The notes below the pieces were generated by a model. It had not been told where the DNA came from, ran no database searches, and saw nothing but the letters and a program-made list of their open reading frames with translations. Shown in pieces: positions 34,780-46,832 of a stretch of 64,000 bases of DNA (position 1 is its first letter; every line of letters starts with the position of its first letter). The stretch spans positions 279,369,717 through 279,433,716 of the forward strand of contig CM023448.1 in assembly GCA_013339765.2 (NCBI GenBank). Reading direction: 5' to 3'. Source of the DNA: Haemaphysalis longicornis. Taxonomy: Eukaryota > Arthropoda > Arachnida > Ixodida > Ixodidae. A program made the position numbers and the translations under genes.

Positions 34780-34984
34780 TTTCTTTAGTTACATTTTCGC
34801 CAACACCCACGACGAATTCCGGGTCTCACTCGTGAAATAGGCGTTCATAACATTCTCCAGGGCCCTTGTTTAGATGCTGCCGCTCTGGGAACTAGTTACC
34901 TACATTCGCTGTGTGGAGGCTCCTCACTTTGGCCTCAAGTAGGGAGGAGCCTTCACTCGCGGCGGCGCTACGGTGCTGAGCGCA

Positions 34985-35100
34985 AGGCCCCAGAAAGGCC
35001 ATCCGTCCGCGCGCGACTGTGGGGGAGAAACGCGCGCTGTCGTGTACCGAGATTTCGATGCACGTTCAAGAACTTGGAGAGGCAAAGTATAATCCCGAAC
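34985..35100 (+). repeat. Degenerate SINE fragment
   Basis: TGTCGTGTACCGAGATTTCG, ATGCACGTTCAAGAAC and TATAATCCCGAACC follow the order of the SINE body (GTGTACGAGATTTCGG, GCACGTTAAAGAT, TTAATCCGGAGCC) at low identity. Confidence 0.45.
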
Positions 35101-35239
35101 CGTCAGCGCGTGTGACAGCGCACGTGTTCCGTGAAACGACGCACGTGGGCTCCAATTCGTGCTCGCCAAGATACAACCGCCAAGTTTCAGGCAGGACTCG
35201 TCGCGTCGCATAACGCCACCGAAGCACGAAATGTGCAGT

Positions 35240-35600
35240 CCGCGTGAAAACGGCGTTCATCTGGCCGAGTCAGCAGCCCCTTTCAATCGGCCACCGGGGA
35301 GCGCGGCTCGTCGGCGCGTTTCCGCGGCGGCGGCTCGGCGGGCGGGGGTGGCCTGCGGATACCATCTGTCTGCGGCGCCCCTCCGGGGTGACCCCCGCGG
35401 CGACCCCTCCGCCATCTTTCCAGGCTGGCTTGTCGCGAAAAGCAAATGGCGCAGCCTTTTCGGATTGCCAATCGGCTCATCGGCGAGCTGACGTGTGCCT
35501 GGCGGCGGGACGGGGGCGGCTTCCGGCTTGACGCGTCCACATCCGGCCACCCAGAGCTCTCCCGCCCGTCTAATGACGTTCCACTTTTCAGAGCCTCCAG
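35240..35600 (-). promoter_or_regulatory. CpG-rich block with YY1-like site
   Basis: CpG-dense sequence with CCGCCATCTT at 35409-35418, a YY1-type site that on the minus strand overlaps an ATG (35415) starting MAEGSPRGSPRRG. TGACGT occurs near 35490. YY1-type sites overlapping ATGGCGG are common at animal start sites, so a minus-strand promoter is possible. No splice-supported gene was found downstream. Confidence 0.3.
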
Positions 35601-36773
35601 AGCTCACCTAAGAGAAGGCCTCGGGCTGCATGCGCGGCCGCTCGAGATCGTCCATTCACAGTTTCTTATGGGATGGGTTTTATTGCGCCAAAACTCCAAA
35701 CTCCGCGGCTCTGCAGTACGTAGTTCTCCTCTTATCTTCTTGGAAGTCGGCGCCACGAACGCTTAACGGCGGGAAAGCCACGGGGTCCTAAGGAAAAAAA
35801 GAAAAAAAGGAAACGTTTCAGGAGAGTCTTCGGCTCCGTACGCTTGCAGGAACCGCATCAATTTTGTGTGCGCAGTGCATATGCAGCATATGTCGCATCT
35901 GTGTAATCGAACTCTGTTCACAATGAGCTGTGTGCGCAAACGAATGATGTAACGAAGGCGGTAAGGGCTTTTTCAATAGTTCGGAAAAAAGAATAAATCA
36001 TCGCTGATTGTTTGCGCTCTGACATCCGTGCTGCGTGAAATTTGTTGAACAGTTTCAGGATTAAAATTTAACCATCGTAAAGTAAATGGCGCTTCCCTCA
36101 CAAAAGGGGGGCGGGCTGTCAGGTCTTTTCTGCTGAAAGTTTTAAAGTCAAGCGCTTAGGTTAGCACGCTATTTTGACTTGAAGTTACCCTGTTACAATA
36201 ACTCTAGATACAGCAAATTCCCAGCTACAATAAATGCCCGACAGACTGCCTATCACTCTTCTATAAAACTACCTAAATATTGTGAACAGCAAAACACCGG
36301 CAGGCTTGGGGTGCCCTTGAAATAGATCTTACTGATGAACTATGATTGCGGGGGAATTTCTGGTCAATCCTCGCTTAACTTGCCGTCACTAGCTGGCTTC
36401 GATTTTCACACATTACTCTTACCCGCACGTACATATCAAGTAGGTACAAAATGTTAAATATAGCAGCTACTATACACGCATCCTACATACCGCCTTCTCT
36501 CCTTGAACTAGAGCGTAAAAATGCCTAGTTGCCCAGAAACAAACAAGCAGTAGTTTTAATTGCCGTCCGTGTGTGTCTTCTCCCTTCTTGTGTAGCGTCT
36601 TAACACTGGTTCCCACCTCAAAAACCATGAGCCAACTGGTTCAGCTTTCTACCTTAGTCAAGAGCTCTCATTATAAGCTTTTATACGCTTCATGTCGGAT
36701 CTATTGTATTAATCGCTTCCTATTTGCCGTGGATTCGTATACGCCGGATTATGCTGGACGTTTGCCGGACCGG

Positions 36774-36800
36774 TTTTTTTTTTTTTTTTTTTTTTTTTTT
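36774..36800 (+). repeat. Poly-T run
   Basis: About 27 T, after GGACCGG. Confidence 0.9.
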
Positions 36801-36982
36801 GTGGTGGACGCCAAACTCCCTCAAACTGGTCGATTAGTGGTTGGGTAAGCATGACGGCAGGTGGGGGATTGGTCTGAACACACTGGCATCCAGGGCAGCG
36901 TTAGAGCATCGTGGATAGCGGCATTCGCAGAAAAAGAACACATCGGCGTTGACCAGAGATCGTGGGTGCGATTTCATGGCCT

Positions 36983-37060
36983 TCTGATAGCTGAGAAAAA
37001 CGCCAGTGTAGCGGAGACTTCGGAGTGCTCCAAAGACTCCCAGGCGGTCTAAATTAACCG
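36983..37060 (+). repeat. Degenerate SINE body fragment
   Basis: AAAGACTCCCAGGCGGTCTA and TAAATTAACC match the AAAGATCCCCAGGTGGTCAA / AATTAATCC block of the SINEs; the flanks are too diverged to find ends. Confidence 0.5.
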
Positions 37061-37189
37061 TCTAATTACATTGCTCGGTCACAACATAAGAACTACAACA
37101 TGTCCTTATATTCTGCATTAGTAAGACAGAAAAGTGTGAAAAATTGGGTCTTCCTCGGGAGGCTGCAGTGGAGCTTAAGAGCTACTTAA

Positions 37190-37698
37190 AGGAGCCATGA
37201 AGACAAAATACAAGTTGGGTTTATTAGAAAGACTGCTTAGTCCCGATAACAATGATACCAATATCATGGCAATCTTCGAACAAATAACGGAGATATTAAA
37301 GAAAACGTGTGAAGCCGTGGTGACACCCTAGCCAATTTCCCGCAACTTTTCTATGACGTCACGGAACCTTGTTTGTGCGATTGGCGGCCGCCTAACTGAC
37401 CTGTCGCGACGACACATGACTGGACGTCTGTAATGGGGCCTCTAGTTCCATTTGACCGCATCACTTGAATGCTAACGTGCAGTTAACGCACTGAAAATTA
37501 TGTTTTATTGTTGGCCCGTATGACGTCATTCTTGCTCATAACACGTCACTGTGGCGCAAAATTTGAAAGTTTTTAAATACTTCTTGCTTTTTTTTTTTCG
37601 TTAAAAACATCTTTGTGGCTGTAATGGAGCTGAGTGAGATACTGAATCCTAGTTCTTTCAAATTAAACGAAGTTGCATTTTCCCTTCATGGCTCCTTT
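37190..37698. mobile_element. TTAA-target MITE, copy A, 509 bp
   Basis: Ends AGGAGCCATGAAGACAAAAT and, inverted, AAAGGAGCCATGAAGGGAAA. TTAA flanks it at 37186-37189 and 37699-37702, as in piggyBac or Kolobok-type elements. The interior is non-coding; it includes CCCGATAACAATGATACCA and ATGACGTCA phrases shared with the second copy at 50890. Confidence 0.85.
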
Positions 37699-37702
37699 TT
37701 AA

Positions 37703-39380
37703 GTGCTGCGACATTTGTGAAGTCAAAAATGCCCCTAGTGTCATAGTTTGAGCAAACATAGTGAGAAAACAAACACAGGGTACATCCACATACTTTGTGG
37801 TCACTTATTTCTGATTTTTTTTTCAAGAACCACAAACAGGGCCACGGTTAAAAAAAATTTGTACCGTTTTGCACGCACGCATAGTAACAAAGTATAAACG
37901 TCTCATAGCACTGGGAAAATAATTCCCCATGTTCCAAAGCACACAGCTAACACGAAAGTTTTTGCTCTAAAAATGTGGCATAATTAAATGGGTTTCAATG
38001 TTATTAGTTATTTGGGTATCACACATAAGCCAGGAGAAAGTCTGAGGCGATCGCCTGCTGAAATGAATGTCCAACGACAAATATATGACGATTGTTATGC
38101 AAAGAAATAGTGCAATTAAAGCGAACATGCAATAATTAAACCACTAAATTAAAGCGAAAAAGTAGTTAAATTGTGCGGTCAGCAGACAGGGTATTGATTC
38201 CGGGTAAACTGTTTTATGCAAGGACACTGCTTGGGTAGATATTTAGCACTACGTATTAGTACGGCACTTCGTTGCCAGGTGAAACCCGTTATTTTCTGGT
38301 AGCATCCCCCGCACATTTTTTAAAACAAATCCAGAAACACGTCTGTGGTCGCAAAATGGGGCGGCTGTTTGAAAGGAAATTCGTGCGGCATACTAAAATT
38401 GAGCTAAATTGATAAATGAGCAACCATTCCTCATCTAAGCATGACCTAAAATGTTCCCGCGGTGATTCACTTGGGACAATAAGTTATTTCTGCTTCAATA
38501 TGAGACTACACAACTTGCTTCATAGTGAGTTTCGATTGGGCAAAACTACACAAATTAGGAATTCCCGTTTCACCTGTAGAGCATTATGCAGCAGCACAAT
38601 GGTTTCCCCTGGGTGAATGGTTCCAGTTACAATGGTCATTAATTAGTTGTGCACATCCGAATTTTGCTCTCGTTAGTGACTTGGAGGCCAGATCCCTCGC
38701 AGTGGTTCCCGTGTCCAGTTTGATATACGACTGGCTTGTACTTTCGATGGGAATTGCTACAGGCGGATAACCTCAAATGACCCTCGCAGCGCGAGCTGAA
38801 GTTGACAGGCTCGCCGATTGAGTGAGCTGTCAGATTTTTGTTTCTGGATCAGCTGACGAGGTCGCCGCTGCCGCTTATAAATGACGGTCCGACGGCAGTG
38901 AACTTTTCCCCCTGGGTATTTTTCTCGTTCTCCTCAGGCCTTTATTCCGCATGGCGAATTGAGGTTTGAAAAAATTAACCACGACGTTAGCTTTTTACTT
39001 TGGAGAGAGACAAGCGGCTCCGGTTGCTAATTTTCCTCCCAAATGTATGTTGTCGGGACGCAGCTCCTACGCATTGTGTGCCGCGCGTGTGGTAATGACA
39101 GTGCCGTGAGCGCGCGAGGATCACAGATAGGGACGTCAGCCCCCGTGCCATGCGCCCCGTGCGTGCTGGTGTGGTGCACAGTGAGCGTGGAACGAACACG
39201 TGTGTAGTGCGCATCAAACCGAGAACATACGCAGCAACTGCCATGCCAAGGGGCAGACAACCGTCACCACGACCCACGATGGAAGAATGCCACGACCCTC
39301 GGCGAGATTGGACTAACCAGCACATGTGGGCGCGCACGGTGCGGTTAGGGACCGTCCCGTCGTGAGTGTCGAGGGAAGCA
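37703..39380. other. Gene-free stretch
   Basis: No gene recognised. TTATAAATGACG at about 38874 is a possible TATA box without a supported transcript. Confidence 0.4.
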
Positions 39381-39384
39381 CCGT

Positions 39385-39600
39385 ATTATTAAAGCGAAGC
39401 CTTCTACGCCTCACTGGCGGCGCACGGCAAAACGCACTACAGGAACGACAACTTGACACAAGCGCGCCGAGAAAAAGACTCTCATGGTCTGCCCTCGCGT
39501 TATGAAGCCGACGTCTGTCCGATGGCGCCTTGCCGACACGGTCGAAGCAGTTCGATTTCAAAGCGAAGCTTTCTTTGCCTCACCGATGGCACCCGGCGGG
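39385..39600 (+). repeat. Duplicated AAAGCGAAGC motif
   Basis: TAAAGCGAAGCCTTCTACGCC at about 39391 and CAAAGCGAAGCTTTCTTTGCC at about 39558 are two copies of one phrase, each followed by TCAC and a GGC-rich segment. Confidence 0.55.
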
Positions 39601-39807
39601 AAAGCCAACTTTCTCTGAGGATGATGATCGTGGGTAAAGCGAAAGATAAAGTCCAAAGTCGAAGTCCGAAATCGAAATCGTTACGCCCAAAACGCGCTGC
39701 ACGACAGCCAACTGACACAATGTGTTTCCACAAAGGCATATGAAGCGCAGGTGCACGTCAACACTTTACCCCCGGCCAACCTCCCCGAAAGAGGTCCGTT
39801 CCGAACA

Positions 39808-39831
39808 CAAGGGCAGCATCATCATCATCAT
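39808..39831 (+). repeat. (ATC)n microsatellite
   Basis: Seven ATC units. Confidence 0.85.
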
Positions 39832-40199
39832 CAAAAGTCCAAACTCTGACCACAACGAACGAATCCCTCACGAGATTGGACTTTGATTCAACTCTGTTTG
39901 CGGCGGAAGAAAGCTTCGCGTTTCAACTACCTTTGTGGTTAGACGAATGGGCTTTGATTTTTTTCCTGCACAATCGATGCAGTGTTTTATTCAGTGTCGC
40001 GTTCCTGTGACTATTGTGTGTTTCTGATATTTCTGCGCATGTCGTTTTTTTTTGTTGTCCCGGTATAAACCGATGATTTATGTTTCTTGCGTGTCGGCGT
40101 CGCTTCATCGTGCGGGGTCAGGCTCGCGAACCCTTCAAACATGGAGGTTCCTTCAACGTGCGGCTCAAAGTTGCTTGCCTCTCTCGACGAGTCGCCATC

Positions 40200-40349
40200 C
40201 ATGGGCGTCGGCAGGATTTTGTCTTGAGGGGAGCAAACCGATTGTACTGCGGGGGGAGGGGGAGAGAGTAAACGGAAATCGTACTGGTTTGGCGTAAGGG
40301 GGGGGGGGGGGTGGAGTGCCCCTTCTGCATCCCCCTGTCGACGCCCATG
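40200..40349. mobile_element. hAT-type MITE, 150 bp
   Basis: Inverted ends CATGGGCGTCGGCAGG and CATGGGCGTCGACAGGG. Flanks TCGCCATC (40192-40199) and TCGCCACT (40350-40357) agree at six of eight bases. The interior holds G-runs (40301-40311) and is non-coding. Confidence 0.75.
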
Positions 40350-41639
40350 TCGCCACTTCTGACTTAACTCAACTTCAGCTCGTGTGGCGAGGTCCACTTG
40401 GTGTTCAGATCGATTCATGAAGTTACAACTGCAGTCCAATCTCGACGAGAAGATGTTGGGAGACAGAACAAGCCCCTTGGCGCGGTGACAAATCAGGAAG
40501 ATTACAAACAGCGCTGCCAAGATCCATCCAGATGTTAGTAGGACTCCACTGCCGCCAACGGGCAGATGGCGTGAGGCTGTGGTGAAACGACTGAACCGCC
40601 GCCTCACCGCAAAGCACGCTGTACAACCTGAGAGTTGCCGCAGACAAAATGCAAGAATCCAACGAATATTTGTGAACAACTTGTTGGGAAGCGCGCTCAA
40701 AAAGCATGTGACAACAGGGCGATCGCCCTTACAGTAAATCACACGTGGCAAACAGTACTAGTGACACGATTGTGCGGTTAACCTGCGATTTTCCGTTTTG
40801 TGTATATTTGTAGGTCAAGAACCCCCGCTTTTTTTCGTAACGGGGACGTGTGCCCATCCGGTGTTTCTGTCGTCCCGCCTACCTCTTCGGATGCGTTGAG
40901 CTCTGACGTTAGATTTTTTTCCCAGGTACGGTGGCTATTCGTATGATTATTCAGTATATGACAACTAAAGAAATATGTTCCCGCCTTTAACTTGATTTGA
41001 TTAAGTCGTTCGTATTTAAACCTACAGAACATCTTCCGTCCTGACAGAGAGAGGAGTTATAACCTACTGCGGTGGAACCGTCACTCCAAGTCGACGCGCT
41101 GAGCAGGGCTCGCTCAATAAAAGCACCAGTGCGACGCCGAAAAGTGAATGTATTATTACGGGAAGAGAAAGCGAGGACGAAACGAAACGCGTGATTCGAA
41201 TATCGCAGCAAGCCTGTAGAACGCGTGTCTTCGCATGCTCGCACCGGCGGTTTCTGATCGCTGGCGAAGACGCCGTTTCGATGACGCAGGTTCGCCCGCA
41301 TGGAGGTTGCGCGGTTTGGTGTCCACAATTGACTGCCCACTCAAGGATGGGCACCTGCATTTGCATCGAGATGTGGTCCGGTTATTAAGGAAGCACGGAG
41401 CGTGGAGAAAAGATACTGTCAGCCGTGGAAAAGAAGGCAGCAGAAATGGTAAGATGAGGCAGGTGCACTCTGGACGCCCAAAGTGCTTTGTGCACTTTGA
41501 TCTGTGCCGAATCTACACTGCGCTAACCGATCGAATGCAACCAATCAGTGGCGTCACCATTCTTAATCAGTGCACAGTCACTTTTCTCACGCAATAATAA
41601 ATTCAAACCACGGTTAAAGTTACCAGCATACATGGGCAA

Positions 41640-41940
41640 AACTGGGCGCCACTCACCCGCACTCACACAGAAAAACAAGTTTTTCCTCACGCACTAACTC
41701 ACACTCACCAGTCGCCCTCACCGCTCGCACTCATGCTCACTACGCGCCCTCCACCTTTCGCACCCACTCGCGCTCGCGCTCACCAGTCGCCGTGACCACT
41801 CGCATTCACTTGCGCTCACGCTCACTGCTCGCCGTCACCACTCGCACTCACGCTCACCAGTCGCCATCACCAGTCGCACTCACTCACGCTCACCATTCAT
41901 CGTTACCACTCGCTCGCGCTCACCACTTGTCCCCCTTCGC
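41640..41940 (+). repeat. CACTCGCGCTCACC minisatellite, left arm
   Basis: Variants of CACTCGCRCTCACGCTCACC and AGTCGCC repeat irregularly for about 300 bp. Confidence 0.85.
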
Positions 41941-42149
41941 ACGCGAGTGTGTGCAGCAGGACCTCCATTAGTCATGAAACCGAACAGTATTACGGCGTCA
42001 GAAGGCCATCGAAACCATATTCCTAAAGCAACACGCCACCAGAGAATTAATTCTACGGTGCCCCGTCACAGGAGCTCAGTGACGACATATTTCCGAAGCT
42101 AAAAGCAATCCGGCCATTAACAACCATCACAGGGAGCGGCTCCTGCGAA

Positions 42150-42340
42150 GAATAGGTGACCGGTAAAAAGCGCAAAGGCTCATGGGTACATTGTTTTCTC
42201 CCGCGGAGAGCCGCCACTTCCGGTTCGGGAGCTCTCCTGGCCTCCCGTACGCCGTCGGCTTTCACGCGCGTGTGTGCTGGTTGTTTATCTGTTTCCACCG
42301 GGGAAAAAAACGCTCGTGCATCGGGAATTACAAAAATAAT
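42150..42340 (+). repeat. Inner arm segment, left
   Basis: GGTAAAAAGCGCAAAGGCTC, CCGCCACTTCCGGTTCG and CCTCCCGTACGCC match the reverse complement of 44960-45170. The text GKKRKGS is readable in both copies but no longer frame is conserved. Confidence 0.75.
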
Positions 42341-43009
42341 AATGACTGACCCTACTAGGGGTTTATCTGACAGGTAAGCACCCTGTGACAAATAATTGGC
42401 CGCGTATCTGCTCCTTTCGTTGCAAATGTCGTCAAAAGACGATAGTCTTTGTAGACATTTGCCAAGGAAATTCCCCCCTTCGCTTTCCCGCTCACCTCTC
42501 ATGCTGTTCATGTTCTGTCGCGATCATCCCAAGGTAAACACACGAAAGGTTTGCTCAAGACGATTTGAATTTACCGCGTTCCACTGCTACAGGCGGGGTT
42601 CCTCGATGCCAGCGCTGCAGTACGGCGGATACGCGCGTGAATCGAGGCGGCCGACTTCAAGGTTTATAGAACCGCGTTGCCGTGCTCCACTTGCGTTCCA
42701 AGCAGAACGTGAAACCTAGCTAGCGGAACCTTTCTTTGCTGTTGCCGCGTGATTTCTCATATGCCGCCCGGGGGTGGCGCGGGAAACAGCAGGCGGTACG
42801 CGTTGTTCTGCAGTAGATGTATAATATCATTTGCTATCGAAAAACCAAGCATCCAGGAATTTTTTAATAAAGGAACACTGTAAATATCCCTTGTGTACTA
42901 ATTTCCTGTGTTATATTTGCGTAATGTCTTGTTCTTGTTCAACAAAGTTGACAAGTATGAACATATAAACCGGGCTTAAACGTTTACATTTGGCTGTGAG
43001 TATATAAGA

Positions 43010-44942
43010 CTATTGCGCAGTAAGCATTTTACTTTGGCGGGGTGGCTGAGCTTAACAAATGTAGACTATAAAATTTTAATGAAAGTATTAGCTAGTAGGC
43101 TCCAAACAGTAATGCAAGATATTGTAGGTTCACACCAGACTTGTGGGATCAGAGGGCGGACTATATTCACGAATGTACATAAGGCGCGTTGTATTCTGGA
43201 GTGTTGTGATGCCACACAATCTGGGGTCGCAATGCTCCAGATTGACTTGGAGAAGGCTTTCGATCGTGTGCCGCACGATATCTTATTTCAAATTTTAGAG
43301 TACATTAGTGTCGGCAAAGTTATTCGAAATGGAGTGCGTATGGCATACAGTAAATGCACAACCCGTCTTATAGTTAATAAGGCAGTTGGAAAAAGAGTTC
43401 AGGTGCAGCGATCGGTGAGGCAAGGATGCCCGATATCCCCACTCCTTTTCTGCATTTATATCGAGACGTTTTGCTTAAGTGTCATTAAAAGCAGTAACAT
43501 TCAAGGTTTTCGGTTGAAAATGACGGAAGTTCGATTACTAGCGTACGCGGATGACATTGCAGTATTCTGCACTACTAAAGAAAGCATTCTCGAGGTAGTA
43601 CAAACCGTGAAACACTTTTGCTTAGCTAGCGGTAGTGCAGTAAACTGGTCTAAATGCTTAGGGGCTTTTGGCATGGCGAATGGCAGTCCACGCCAAGCGT
43701 TTTCGCCAACATCCAGTGGGTCACGAGTCCTGTTAAGCACCTGGGGGTACCACTAGACAGTTATCAAGACAGTGACCCTTACTGGGCCAAGCAACTCAAC
43801 GAACTTCGAGAAAAGACAGAGAAGTGGAAAGGGTGGGGTTTATCAATGTTTGCGAGAGCCACAGTTTGCAATTTGTTTTTTATAAGCAAGCTGTGGTATG
43901 TAATGCAAGTTTTGCATTGTTCAAGGGCTAATATTCAGAAATGTCATCGTGTGTTCGCCGTGTTTATCTGGAGTTCATCATGGGAAAGAACGAACAGAAC
44001 GAACCTCTTTCGGAAAGTGCGTGAAGGCGGACTTGGTTTATCGCACTTATTTTTAAGGCAAGTGGTCAATAGATTTCTGTTTCTTCGTGATGCTGAAGAC
44101 GCGTTTCTTAGGACGGTTTGTCAGCTGCGACTTGGAAGACATTTGCCTGAATTTGTTGTGAGCTCTGAGTACATGAGGGGAACTGTACGTGGATTTTTTA
44201 AGGAGGTGGTGTGGTCATACCGTTTTCTTTCAGTGCGTTTTTCTTTAGAGTACTTAAGCGGGGTGAGTCGGAAGAAACTGTACAAAGATATCGTCGAGAG
44301 TGTATTGCCAGTGCCAATATACCGCAGCAAGTGTAATCTAAGGCCTGAGAGAGATGTACTTAAGCGAGTGAAAAGAATGACGGTCCCAGGTGGAGTGAAA
44401 TCTTTCTTTTTTAAACTCCATACTGGAACACTGGAAGTAAAGACCTGGATGGAGGAAAATGAATGGTTTGTGCCATGGGGTGTGCACTGTTTTCTGTGTC
44501 GAAAGCCAGAAACAATTGAGCACGTTTCTTGGACTGTTGGAGAGCGGTGTTCTTTTGGGACATCCTACAGCGAACACTCAAAAAAGATTTGCCTGTCGAT
44601 GCTTACGGTATTAGGTTTTTGAACGTTGAAAATGAGGACGGTGTGCCGCTTGACACAATTATGCTGTATGGAATACATAGCATCTGGAGAAACAGGATGG
44701 CGGTACGCTACTCCGACCCAGAGCAGATTCAATAGGTTCTTTTGTGCGGATACAGAAACTACAGCCCTCTAAACCAGAGTGGCTACCCACAATTGAAGCA
44801 TTGTTGGTAATGAAAGAATATTGAAATCACCCCGCTTGCCCAAGAAGGGCTGCAGTTCTAGTGTTCGTATTGAGTGTACAGATTATCAGTTACGTGTGTC
44901 TGTTTTGTCATCCTGTCAAAGAAGACAATAAAGAAAAAAAAA
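43010..44942 (+). pseudogene. L1/Tx1-like LINE fragment: RT, thumb, zinc knuckle, 3' end
   Basis: The 5'-truncated element begins within the reverse transcriptase. At 43013-43660 the text reads NVDYKILMKVLASRL, HQTCGIRGRTIFTN, LQIDLEKAFDRVPHD (motif A Asp), RQGCPISPLLF (motif B) and LLAYADDIAVFC (motif C catalytic Asp pair). A shift at the G-run 43661-43664 moves the frame to 43654-44622, with FWHGEWQS, VTSPVKHLGVPL, IWSSSWERTNRTNLFRKV, REGGLGLSHLF and CFLCRKPETIEH (Cys-His knuckle). A second shift near 44525 gives FFWDILQRTLKKDLPVDAYG, and a third gives PEWLPTIEALLVMKEY with a stop at 44822-44824. AATAAA (44927) and an A-run end it. The endonuclease is missing. RT core residues survive, but the copy is inactive. 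Clade assignment is by motif feel. Confidence 0.85.
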
Positions 44943-44959
44943 GGGGTGACTGAATCGAG

Positions 44960-45170
44960 TTACAGACAGACAGACACAGACATACAGACAGACAAAATTT
45001 CTGGGTTTAAGTAGCGCAAGAAAGACTATCGTCTTTAATAAAAAAAACACACACACGCGTCTGAAAGCCGCCGGCGTACGCAGGCGTACGGGAGGGCAGG
45101 ATAGATCTCGAACCGGAAGTGGCGGTAGCAGACGACGTACCCGTGAGCCTTTGCGCTTTTTACCAACAGC
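44960..45170 (-). repeat. Inner arm segment, right, inverted
   Basis: Inverted partner of 42150-42340. Its LINE-facing side adds a (CAGA)n-like stretch (44961-44993) before the ACGATAGTCTTT phrase that also occurs near 42438. Confidence 0.75.
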
Positions 45171-45224
45171 GAGTACAAGCGCAGTAGTGGCGCGCATGAT
45201 GGCGCGCACCGAGGTAAGCCCCAC

Positions 45225-45400
45225 AAATGGCGCCAGTGGCACTCGGGTGGTGAGCGGGGCTCCCCGCGAGTTGCTCTCACTCTCGCGAGTGGTGACTAGT
45301 GCTCGCCGCGAGTGGCGCTTGCGCTCGCACACACACCACCCATGGGTGAGTGGTGAGTGGGGGCTGTGTGAGTGCACTCTTGAGTGAGCCTGCCGACCTA
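45225..45400 (-). repeat. CACTCGC minisatellite, right arm, inverted
   Basis: On the minus strand the same CACTC/CTCGC words as in 41640-41940 recur, in a shorter array. Confidence 0.75.
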
Positions 45401-45410
45401 TGGTTACCAG

Positions 45411-46724
45411 AGACGAGCAGCGCAAATAAGACGTAGCAACGGAAGAAGTGGACGGGGAGAGCGCTGAACTGCGAGTTCTATTTGCGTGAAAGAGGTTCAA
45501 GACAAGAAAATTGGAACATTAATTCGTGCTTATTTCCTGCAAAGACAGTGGGCATAACGTAGATGTGTCTACCATTTCCCCGCACTTGTTCGTAAAGTTG
45601 ATATACCACACTTTTACGTCCGCGATTTGCAATCACCCTCTAAGTGATTAGTGTGCAATATGCACTTGGGAAGGTGCACATTGCACACTGCACCGCATCG
45701 CACTGTGAGGTGTGTTTTTTCTTTGCTCATTCCGTCCTTAGTGCGCTGCATTCTAATCATGTCAGACCAACTATCCCCTCAGATTGCCTTGATCACGCTC
45801 TGCGGCAAAAATCACGGCGCTCAACAACAACCACAAAAAAGGCGCAAAATTTGAACCTGCATTATCGGAATTGTACGCGACTCCCGACCGACGCGTTAGT
45901 CACCCCAGGTAGCCGAACGCTGTCTACGGCACTGCAATGGCTCCAACCTATAGATGCAACATAAGTTGCAAGATCGGCATCTAGCTCCCAAAGAAGTATT
46001 CAAAATAGTTCGATTTTAATCTTCGTAGCAGCTAAGCTGAGTATCAGCTTGTGCCCCAAGCACCTTGCATTATTTATGGCACGCTCGCACTCCACCCGAG
46101 CATAGACCGAAGATCTACCGTACCTAGAGCCACTACATTTAGTTAGAGCCACCTTATTTAGTGGCTCTAACCGTACCCTTTTTAACGCCCCGGAGCATAA
46201 TTCTAGATTATATGAAGCCTGAATTCCTTACGAACTACCAGTTCAAGATTCGGATCACTCCGCTCAACAACCATATTTAACATGATGTACCAAAACACAA
46301 CTTCCGTTGAACCCACAATTTAAAATCGTTCCTGCCGTAGGGGAAACACACAACCATCCCGGCCGCCTCTAAACATGCATGTGTCCAAGTGTACTGACTG
46401 GAAATAAATCCCAATTATTTATATATGTAAGCTCCCCGTAAATTGAAGGTGCGCTAACACATGTCAGCCTATTTATGCATGCGGAAGGTACACAGTCGTC
46501 CACCGTCTTAGCTGGAGCAACGCTTTCCACCCTTAGCGTCTTACCACTCTCCAAGTGTAAGATAATTTAGTCAACTTTTACACTACTCTGGAGTTAAAGG
46601 TGGCACTGAAGTCCTCCACACTGATCTGAACCGTTTTACGTCAAAATGTTAGCGCTACGACCCGCTAGAGTAGAACATATTGCTCCAGCTAAGCCTGTGG
46701 ACGACTGTATACAAAATCAGCCGT
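45411..46724. other. Gene-free stretch
   Basis: No gene recognised. Two near-identical GAGCCACYWYATTTAGT phrases at about 46130 and 46147 form a small tandem repeat. Confidence 0.4.
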
Positions 46725-46832
46725 GCAGATTTCGGCGGCTGTTAGAGCCCCCAGGTGGTCTAATTTATCCGTAGCCCTCCACTACGCATGCTGCCCCATA
46801 GCCCAGGTGTAGCTCTGACGCTAAAACCCACC
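46725..46832 (+). repeat. SINE 3' fragment of a related type
   Basis: GATTTCGGCGGCTGTTAGAG, CCCCAGGTGGTCTAATTTAT and GCCCTCCACTACGCATGC follow the SINE body order, then CATAGCCCAGGTGTAGCTCT and GCTAAAACCC. The last module matches the unusual end of copy 6 (49186-49423), not copies 1-5. Confidence 0.6.

Larger units (their letters stand above)
41627..45402. mobile_element. hAT-like element, 3.8 kb, with minisatellite arms
   Basis: An exact 8-bp duplication GTTACCAG lies at 41619-41626 and 45403-45410. The ends read CATACATGGGC and, inverted, CATAGGTCGGC. Each arm runs inward through a CTCAC-type minisatellite (41640-41940; inverted 45225-45400) and then a shared segment (42150-42340; inverted 44960-45170). 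No hAT transposase is present. The middle holds an L1/Tx1-like LINE fragment (43010-44942), presumably a later insertion. Confidence 0.75.
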
